From Crossaster papposus (taxonomy: Eukaryota; Echinodermata; Asteroidea; Velatida; Solasteridae), in assembly GCA_037893245.1 (NCBI GenBank), contig JBAIAA010000110.1:1426001-1490000 (forward strand): a stretch of 64,000 nt of DNA, read 5' to 3'. Below, in pieces: positions 57,201-64,000 of this stretch; the first letter of the stretch is position 1, and the number at the start of each line of letters is the position of its first letter. The notes under the pieces are model-generated. The model was not told where the DNA came from. It searched no databases and was given only the letters and a program-made list of their open reading frames with translations. The position numbers were made by a program, and so were the translations under genes.

Positions 57201-60200
57201 TCCACGGTAACGGAGGACAGGAGTTTAATCTCATTACGCAGATGAGTGCAGGTCCGCCCTCCCTCTTGCAAACGTTTCTGCAGGGAGAAAAAAGAAAAAC
57301 ATATTTAAAACATCATTTTATTTCTTTCACCAGAAATAAATGGATACCTGTAATTTGCTGGAGTAAGCCTAAGAAACAATTTTTTTATTAGAAATAATTT
57401 CAGTTCCATACGACACATTGTTATATTATCCATTATTTTGCAGTTTTTCCCACAATGCCCCGTCATGAGTTCCGTCTCATTTTGTCAGAACGCTAGAGAC
57501 CTAATGAATCTTGAATGGTGCATGTTGCTGCGTCTGGCACGGTTTCTAGTCGAAATACCCTGGACGGTTAGGGTTTACAGTGACCCTGATTTTATTGATA
57601 TATTTGGTCTAGAATCGTCGTCTCACCTCCAGTGCCACCATCTGCTGCTTCAGCGTCTTTGAGTTGGCCTTGGAGTCCTTCTTGTAGGCTTCCAAGGCCT
57701 TGCTGGTTTCCTTCATCTCCCGGAGCTTGTTCTTGCCCTCCGTCCGGTCCTCGATCAGCTTGCTTATGGTCTCCACGACGGTGTCGTCGCTGACGTCCGA
57801 GTCCCGGTCCGGCATCTTGAAGCTTGGCGCGGAGAAGGTGATCTGCATGACGCGGGTGCGGAACCGCTCAAGCTAAGATGGAAATCAGTAAAGAAAGACA
57901 TACCGGAGACTTGAATGCATGTATTATAGTACCCCAATAGGAGCTGGTTTAGTTCAGTCAGTAGAGCATCGGACCAATGGATCACAAGGTCCGCAGTTCG
58001 AGTCGGCCTCCGCTCAATCAGAATATGGGTAGCACTGGAAGAGCAAGACAGGTGTGGCGGTCCGTCTCACCAATTGACCTCCCTGGTCCAGCGCTTCGAA
58101 AAGAGATAAACTCCCTCGTTGTACGGCTGATACCGACAATAGGCCTCCTCAACTTACTTACTTACTTTACTTTACTTTACTTAACAGGATTCACTGCATG
58201 CTTGTGTTCTTGGGCAAGACAATTTACTATGACTTTATCAGAGTTTTTGTTATTAGACAGATGCTCAGCTGATTCTCGGATGGGAAATGAATGGATTCTT
58301 ACCCTCTTCTGAATCTGCTCGACGTCGGTCTTGGACGTTTTTTCCTGTCGCTGCATCTCAGCAAACTGGGCCTTGGTGTGGTCTCGCTCTAATCTATACT
58401 TCTCCTCCATCTAAAAACAGAAAAAGAATATAATTTGTCAATTTCTTTGACATTACATTAATTATACATACAAAATGAACTAATTGACTTTTGTTTGGCT
58501 CAGTGCAATAACGTTCTTTACAGTTCACCATTGTTTTTTCTTCTTTCATTTTTGTACCTCTTTTTCTTCTTCAATGTGCCTCTTTAGCTTCTCAATGTCT
58601 TGCTTGTAAGACTCCATCTCGTGTGTCAGCTCGCCGACCCTGGTTTCCGACGACCGCAGTTTCTGCAATGAGCAACAGTGATAAATAGATTTAAATTACC
58701 ATTAGAAAGAAAACAAAAAGGGTAGACATAGGGCCTTTTCGAATCTCTGGCTTCATCTTGGTTTTTGGATTAAGGCAATTTTAGGCTTCCAACTGCGAGA
58801 ACTTTAGCCATTATTCTGATGCCTGTTGTGCTTTAGAAATATTCACTCGATTGATATGAAACCAAAAGATCGAATAGTTCCACTTGCTTCCATTTCTATT
58901 TGTATCTCAGTGATTTGGAAGTCAGAGGCGAAGTCAGAGGCGAAGCCAGAGGCGAAGCCGAAGCCAAAGCTGAAGCCAAGGTTTTGAAAACCCCCTAAAA
59001 TGTAATCAGGCAGTGTCCAAAATGGGCTTCTAGAGCTATGGCTACATCTGCTCACATGTAGCTGTTATGGGCGAACACCTAGACAATAGCCATAGCCGAG
59101 AGATTTGGACACAGCCTCACTTCGACAAATATGTCTGGAACCAAATTTCGACGGATCTTCAAGGATCATGCTTACATAAATAAATATTTTCTGCAATCAT
59201 TGTTAATTAATTAAAATAACAAAAAACTGTCAAAGATGGGTGATGAACGAACAGCGTCTATATTTCAACCACATTATTTCCTGAACTGCTGAAAAAAAGT
59301 TAAAACAAGTCATGTGTTTTTGCATATTTTTTGTTAAAGCTGAATCGCTATACCTGTATAACTACATATGATAATGGCTTTGAAATGAAACAATGAACGA
59401 ATATCAGACCATAAAAATGACCCAAAAAAATTAATTTGAATAATGAAATTGGAGCATCCAACTCCCAAATACTGTTCAAAATGTTACTGGTCAATGCCGA
59501 CATGTAAAATGAACAATTTCCTCAATGTCTTAACAAAAGGAATGTTTTGTTCCAGGCAGACAAACACGTATACCTTCCAAAATTCTATATCACAAAATAC
59601 AAATCATGAAAAGCAGAAAATGAAAGAAGCAAAAAAAAAGCAACCAAAAGAAAGCAACAAAACAATTGGCCACTGAAGCTTTTTTCAAATGCACGAGAAA
59701 CCTCATTTCAACCTCTGCCCATTTCCGTCTCATTTTGCCAGAACCCCTCACAAAATAATGACTAATGCTGTATCACCAACACCATAACACTTCAAACTGC
59801 ACAGGCCTCTTCTCAAGCAGAGTAAATCACCCCCTGTCGCCCTCTACCGATCATGCACGCACCCAATACACCACGACCAAAGTCGGTTTTAGCGATGAGA
59901 CAAATGGCAATGAATGCTAGCACAGTATAATATGCAAGGAATGGCAATGGCACCCTATAGACCAACTCTGCAACATGCTGCTGTTTTATCACATTTATAA
60001 GCTGCCAAATTCAGCGGTTGAGTTAGACAAGTTATCTGAAATGTTTGGTAGCATTTGATCACTACGAATTGCCGATTGGTTTTTGGGGGGGCAAAGAAAC
60101 ATAAGCACTCTGTGAACTATGTTAATGAGGAAAGACTAATATAATAACTTTAATTTATAGATCATATTGATCATTTGCATGTCTCTTTTAATGATTTAAG

Positions 60201-63200
60201 AAGCAACAGCACTCAAACATCAAACATGGAATGATGCTTTAAGGAAAAGCTTTAAGGAATGTCCAAAACACAAATATAAAGGGTTACGAGGAGTTTGGTC
60301 GAGTAGTTGGGGTTTATAACTCGTGATTCGAGAGTCAGGGATTCAAATCCAGCGACTTTTACAAGTTCTTTTACAATTCCAGTCACAATTCCAGTCACAA
60401 TTCCAGTCAGCTTTAAGGAATGTCCAAAACACAAATATAAAGGGTTACGAGGAGTTTGGTCGAGTAGTTGGGGTTTATAACTCGTGATTCGAGAGTCAGG
60501 GATTCAAATCCAGCGACTTTTACAAGTTCTTTTACAATTCCAGTCACAATTCCAGTCTCAAGTCCAGTCACAAGTCCAGTCTCAAGTCCAGTCTCAAGTC
60601 CAGTCTCAAGTCCAGTCACAAGTCCAGTCTCAAGTCCAGTCACAAGTCCAGTCTCAAGTCCAGTCTCAAGTCCAGTCTCAAGTCCAGTCACAAGTCCAGT
60701 CTCAAGTCCAGTCACAAGTCCAGTCTCAAGTCCAGTCTCAAGTCCAGTCACAAGTCCAGTCTCAAGTCCAGTCACAAGTCCAGTCTCAAGTCCAGTCACA
60801 AGTCCAGTCTCAAGTCCAGTCACAAGTCCAGTCTCAAGTCCAGTCTCAAGTCCAGTCTCAAGTCCAGTCTCAAGTCCAGTCTCAAGTCCAGTCACAAGTC
60901 CAGTCTCAAGTCCAGTCACAAGTCCAGTCTCAAGTCCAGTCTCAAGTCCAGTCTCAAGTCCAGTCACAAGTCCAGTCACAAGTCCAGTCACAAGTCCAGT
61001 CACAAGTCCAGTCACAAGTCCAGTCACAAGTTTGTTCATAAAGCCAGTCACAAAACTGGTTGAACAATGACAAAGAAATGATGAGATTTGAAGGTTTGCA
61101 TGGCGGAAAAGGCAATAAGATAAGTAGTTTAATTCGGTAATTCTCTTCAGTGAGATCTGTGGTTCTGAAAAGAACCGGCTGGTATGCTCTGCCCGTCGAT
61201 GCCAACGGCGAAGGGGGGGTTATATCGAGCCTTGAAGTGATAAAGCGTACGAAGGAATACCGTTGTTCATTTGATATATAGCCAGAGACTTGCAGGAACT
61301 TGCAGGGTCTTGATTACAACTATGGCATGTTCGCACAACTACTTTTTTTTAGAGCTACGTCTATTTCTAATATTTAACCTAGAGTTGAAACTGACAACAG
61401 ACTTTCTGGTGCAGAGTTGGTCGACAAAGGCCACAGGGTTAGAGCATGCGATTCTACAACGTATTTGTCAGCTACGATCTAGATCTCATGACCTGTGAAC
61501 AGCCACGTTAAAAACTTACATCCGTACTCCTAAGAACCTCACGGTCCTTGCGCGAGAGTTGGTCTCGCAGCCGAGTATTACCGACTTCCGAATCCATCAA
61601 CTAGTGAACAAAGAGACAAGCCGCTTTATTAAAGGTTTTGTTTTTGCACTCGGGACATACTTACGTGTTTGAAACTCATGAGCTCCTTGTTTCTGCCGGC
61701 CATTTCCTCCTCGTGTTTTTTGTTTTCTCGGAACCTCGACAACTGGGAACGATGAGCACAGGGGAATTATTAAGTCGGGCAGACTGGTGCCAAATATGAC
61801 AGAATTGTTCACTTGATGATAAAAGCATGAAATTAGGCACACAGTCAAAAGTATGTCATGAATAAAGATATTTAGCTATAGGGCCATCAAATATTTGACT
61901 AAAAATATAGGTAGAATAACTTGCAATGGCAGGCATTTTGACTAATTGAGATGAAGATGTGACCAAAAATAAAGTTAAGACCGCCTTCCAACATTTGATT
62001 AAAGCCAGAAAACTGGAAAGTGGATATTCAAATGATTTCTTCTTTTCCTAAAAGGTACATGTGGTGTTTTTTTTATAATTTTTTTCCAGAAAGTACACAA
62101 TACCTGAAATTTTGGTTTATAACCGTTTTTGCCAAGATACAATTTTCATGCTTAGCAAATTTGTGTGCTTAGCAGCTCTTTGAAATTTGCCCCAGGTTCG
62201 TTCTTTTTTCTTTGCAGTTTACAATAGACAAATGAAAACGTCATTTTAAACCACATTCTGATTGACTGTTTATGGCTACAGTTGTTTACATTGACATACT
62301 GTAACAAGCATCCAAAGCTGTTACTTTCAGGCATAGCCAGTAATACCTTGGCTGTCATGGCCGAGAGCGACACCTCCTTCTCCCGCAGCTCCCTCTTGAC
62401 GATCTCCAGCTCCCCCCTCATCCGGCAAATGGTGTTGTCCCGGTTGGCCATGTCCCTCTGCAGTGTGGTCGCCAGCCCATTGACTGTGGCCTTCTCCTTC
62501 TTGGACCGTTCCACTTCCTGTTTGAGGGAGGTCTGCTCCCGCTCCTTCTGGATGAGGGTGCTGCGCAGGTGGGCCACATTTTCCATGGGATCGGAACTCT
62601 CAGGACGCATCTTGGTCATCTTCAAAGGAAAAGTTCAATCAAATGTCTATTAGGGGTGTGCATTTACGGGAACTGGGTACCCGATTACAAAAAACACTGG
62701 TACCCGTTAAAGAAGCCAAACTCCAAAATTTAAATCTCCCAAGTTTTTTTCTCAGCTTGTTCATAAAGATGCGCACTATAATACTGCCATATCAGGCAGT
62801 TTGTATGGCTGTACTTGTGAGGACCCTGCAATGTACTTGTGACTGACTTGTGATGTACTTGTGATGTACTTGTGATGTACTTGTGAGGACTTTGCGATGT
62901 AGTTGTGACTGACCTGTAATGTACTTGTGACTGACTTGCGATGTACTTGGGAGGACTTTGCGATGTACTTGTGACTGACTTGTAATGTACTTGTGACTGA
63001 CTTGCGATGTACTTGAGAGGACTTTGCGATGTACTTGTGACGACTTTGCGATGTACTTGTGACTGACTTGTAATGTACTTGTGACTAACTTGTAATGTAC
63101 TTGTAATGTACTTGTGACTGACTTGTGAGGACTTGTGAGGACTTTGTGATGTACTTGTGACTGACTTATGATGTACGTGTGAGGACTTGTCCTTGCGGTG

Positions 63201-63639
63201 ACTTGCTATGTGCTTTTGACTGAATTGTGATGTTGTGAGAACTTGTGACTGATTTGTGGTGTAGCTTGTAAAGACTTGTGATTCTCTTGTGATGTACTTG
63301 TAAGAGCTTGTGATGTGCTCAATAACAATACCGTTTTTTGTGGCGATACTGGAGTTTCTCAGACCACTGCCAACCAACCTGTTCTTTTAACGCGTTGATT
63401 TCCAGCTGCTTCATGTGTATATCAGCCTCCAGCTCCTTCACCCTGGTCTGCAGGGCCGCCGCGGCGTGAGTGTTGGCATCTCCTCCGGCCGTGGGTCGCA
63501 GGACCCCCTGATGAAGCTCAGCAGCCATGGCTTCCACCTCGTCCCTTAGCTGAGCGATCACGCCGTCCTTGCGCAGGGATTCTGACTCGAAGACGGCCAA
63601 GCGGTTGATCTCGTCACCCATGCGTAGCAGACGTTGCTC
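48217..63639 (-). CDS. FHAD1: FHAD1-like long coiled-coil protein, 3' part (23 exons, 5' end beyond the window)
   Basis: Exons on -: 63639-63379, 62619-62347, 61742-61665, 61600-61520, 58662-58558, 58410-58303, 57872-57627, 57277-57079, 56563-56375, 55573-55446, 55310-55221 (acceptor +/-1), 54668-54431, 53699-53561, 53076-52810, 52418-52286, 52180-52042, 51279-51029, 50498-50226, 50002-49889, 49499-49413, 48882-48811, 48557-48489, 48267-48217. Phases agree throughout, giving 1,196 residues and a stop. Nearly all of it is Glu/Lys/Gln/Leu-rich coiled coil. Marker stretches are [31 protein letters not shown] and [14 protein letters not shown]. Human FHAD1 is about 1,412 aa with an N-terminal FHA domain, so about 200 residues, including any FHA domain, should lie right of 64000. 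The identity rests on these stretches, length and the neighbour EFHD2. Another coiled-coil family is possible. The molecular role is poorly known. Confidence 0.78.
48912..49333. mobile_element. MITE G with 32-bp inverted ends
   Basis: The left end TGTGACCTGTTCCAACGAAA then CCCGGACAAAGT is mirrored at the right with a single mismatch (positions 4/4). It is about 420 bp and non-coding, in an FHAD1 intron. No clear target duplication. Confidence 0.9.
49635..49735 (+). repeat. tRNA-derived SINE, near complete head
   Basis: GACCGCCAACATAGGGCAAG, then A-box ATAGCTCAGTTGGTAGAGCG, then TATTCCGGAGGTCGCAGG with a mutated B-box. It lies in an FHAD1 intron. Confidence 0.85.
50570..50675. repeat. Short degenerate tandem repeat (GGTTTACC type)
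   Basis: GAGGTTTACC and variants recur about eight times at 10-13 base spacing in an FHAD1 intron. Confidence 0.6.
50878..50969 (+). mobile_element. MITE family A, internally deleted mini-copy
   Basis: Only 92 bp: the left end TTAAAGGTAGGATACACCAT, a few bases, then the right-end strand TGATAATTCAAGCAATTACC and GGTGTATCCTGCCTTT. Both ends derive from the same terminus type. Confidence 0.8.
51366..51592 (+). repeat. MITE family A, right-truncated copy
   Basis: It starts TTAAAGGTAGGATACACCAT and follows family A up to GGGCGATCGCCGTCCAG, then diverges into unrelated GGGTTGA-rich DNA. Confidence 0.8.
51600..51785. repeat. Inverted GGGTTGA-type repeat region
   Basis: AACCCGGGTTGAAAATATCA, AACCAGGGTTGAAATCAATC and ACAGGGTTGAAAATAGTCA are followed by the reverse motif in AACCCTGTATCAACCCTGTG. 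It is a small foldback-like repeat of unknown type. Confidence 0.45.
52529..52632 (+). repeat. tRNA-derived SINE, near complete head
   Basis: GAAGACCGCCAACATAGGGC, then AGATAGCTCAGTTGGTAGAG, then GGTATTCCAGAGGCCGCAG and a mutated B-box. It shares its 5' flank with the copy at 49635, so that flank belongs to the SINE. Confidence 0.85.
54735..55075 (-). repeat. Cluster of degenerate tRNA-like blocks
   Basis: On the - strand there are several B-box-like motifs in a row (complements of GGGTTTGAACCCC at 54914, GGATTTGAACTCC at 54943, GGAGCTAGAACCCC at 55004). Each is paired with A-box-like remnants such as TAGTGCACATAAAGAATAAC or GTAGAGCACTGGAACAT. It is probably a decayed multimeric tRNA-SINE. 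Confidence 0.5.
56250..56372. repeat. MITE family F, copy
   Basis: CAGGCCGCATCCGAAACTCT opens and GCCCGTTTCAGACACAGAC closes. It shares GGGGAAATGCTGACAATAGC with 32210-32335. It abuts an FHAD1 exon donor at 56374. Confidence 0.78.
56704..56920. repeat. MITE family E, decayed copy
   Basis: AGCCAGTTTCAAGGAGCTGC then TAATCACAAAATTGTGCTTAG; the right end is lost after CATGCTAAGCAACAA. It lies in an FHAD1 intron. Confidence 0.7.
57941..58030 (+). repeat. tRNA-like block (SINE or tRNA pseudogene)
   Basis: GGAGCTGGTTTAGTTCAGTC then AGTAGAGCATCGGACCAATG, then GGTCCGCAGTTCGAGTCGG. The arms look tRNA-like but do not pair perfectly. Confidence 0.55.
58730..59118. repeat. MITE family F, longer copy
   Basis: It carries the same middle text as 40840-41270 (GATTGATATGAAACCAAAAG, CTCAGTGATTTGGAAG). 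A short (GAAGCCAGAGGC)n run lies at 58918-58980, and it ends TTTGGACACAGCC. Confidence 0.6.
59119..60248. other. FHAD1 intron, nothing recognised except one repeat end
   Basis: A family C end (CCGTCTCATTTTGCCAGAAC) lies at 59727. The rest is AT-rich and featureless. Confidence 0.4.
60249..60540 (+). repeat. Tandemly duplicated tRNA-like SINE with a CAATTCCAGTCA tail
   Basis: The 161-bp unit GCTTTAAGGAATGTCCAAAA ... starts at 60249 and again at 60410. Each has a tRNA-Leu/Ser-like GTTTGGTCGAGTAGTTGGGG and B-box GGGATTCAAATCC, and ends in repeats of CAATTCCAGTCA. The second copy runs straight into the minisatellite. Confidence 0.85.
60541..61033. repeat. 12-bp minisatellite, about 41 copies
   Basis: CAAGTCCAGTCT and CAAGTCCAGTCA alternate in a non-simple order, ending in a run of the second type. 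Because 12 is a multiple of three, all frames stay open on both strands and give spurious long ORFs. It evidently grew from the SINE tail. Confidence 0.95.
61110..61265 (+). repeat. Penelope-like element terminal fragment
   Basis: GCAATAAGATAAGTAGTTTA, GAGATCTGTGGTTCTGAAAA and TATGCTCTGCCCGTCG match the terminal part of the element at 23495-23690. Confidence 0.75.
62090..62196. repeat. MITE family E, right-end fragment
   Basis: TTTGCCAAGATACAATTTTC, then TGTGCTTAGCAGCTCTTTGA and AATTTGCCCC. The left end is not found. Confidence 0.7.
62795..63320. repeat. Degenerate tandem repeat (GATGTACTTGTGACTGACTT)
   Basis: Mixtures of GATGTACTTGTGA, CTGACTTGTGA and GGACTTGTGA units of about 10-12 bases repeat some 45 times. 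The array lies between the first two FHAD1 exons of the window. The open frame on the - strand is a by-product. Confidence 0.88.
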
Positions 63640-64000
63640 CTGGCGCGGCCAAGAAAATGATAGTTGATTTGTTACTTGAAGATTGCATCCAAGAGATTTA
63701 AGACCGGTTCGAAACATTTGTATAGGTTTATGGATCAGAGTGTCCGTCTAAAGCCACTTTCCATAGATGCCTAGCACTTCCGTATGCAACGTTCCGATTG
63801 GTTAATACAATCCCAAATGCATTTGTTTACATCCCATGTATCAATCACGGAAGCCCTAGCTAATAAGAGATTGCAATGTCAAGCCTCGAGGCCGTTTTCC
63901 AAACACCAACTTACGTTCCATTTTGGCTACATCACCATTGCCAAATTGCATAAACTAAGCCACAGTGGAAACGAAACTCGAGTTTGGTAAACGACCCACG
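63640..64000. other. FHAD1 intron at the window edge
   Basis: No further exon with an AG/GT border and open phase was found here. The next upstream exons must lie beyond 64000. Confidence 0.5.

Noticed and set aside
60413-61070. Three overlapping 185-212 codon open frames with perfect short repeats
   Set aside because: They follow from a 12-bp minisatellite with no stop codon in any frame; there is no start context, splice signal or known family.
62730-63377. 215-codon - strand frame rich in S, Q, H, K and T
   Set aside because: It is a translation of the degenerate GTACTTGTGACTGA tandem repeat inside an FHAD1 intron.

Overview
This is a eukaryotic window: AT-rich DNA, long introns with GT/AG splice sites, and dense DNA-transposon and SINE debris. 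The organism is most likely a marine deuterostome invertebrate, and an echinoderm is my best guess. That rests on protein similarity to vertebrate genes, Penelope, Harbinger and tRNA-SINE repeats, and frequent ACATGTAC-type simple sequence. It is an inference, not a proof.

Layout. (1) 1.9-10.2 kb, + strand: a complete seven-exon mitochondrial pyrimidine-nucleotide carrier of the SLC25A33/SLC25A36 type (330 aa). (2) 10.2-32.4 kb: mostly repeats. There is a possible small unrecognised spliced gene (14.7-23.0 kb), a ~1.7 kb tandem array with protein-like units, a dead Penelope-like retroelement (23.5-25.8 kb) and many MITEs. (3) 32.4-40.2 kb, - strand: a complete four-exon swiprosin gene (EFHD1/EFHD2 type, 194 aa, two canonical EF-hands). 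(4) 41,842-47,172: an apparently intact Harbinger (PIF/HARBI1) DNA transposon with TAA target duplications. It carries a MADF/Q-rich accessory gene, a complete DDE transposase gene, and large terminal arrays of a short GGAYA motif. (5) 48.2 kb to the right edge, - strand: a 23-exon coiled-coil gene, best read as FHAD1. 1,196 residues are in the window and its 5' end (FHA domain) lies outside.

How the pieces fit. FHAD1 followed directly by EFHD2 in the same orientation is also the human chromosome 1p36 arrangement as I remember it, so this looks like conserved microsynteny. The Harbinger element sits between the two genes. The accessory protein and transposase converge towards each other and appear to use matching TATA/initiator promoters that lie just inside the motif arrays. 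In both arrays the motif recurs on average every 10.45 bp, close to one DNA helical turn, so the motifs should face one side of the helix. This is the most interesting signal in the window.

All exon boundaries were read by eye from splice sites and reading-frame phase. No search or alignment was run.
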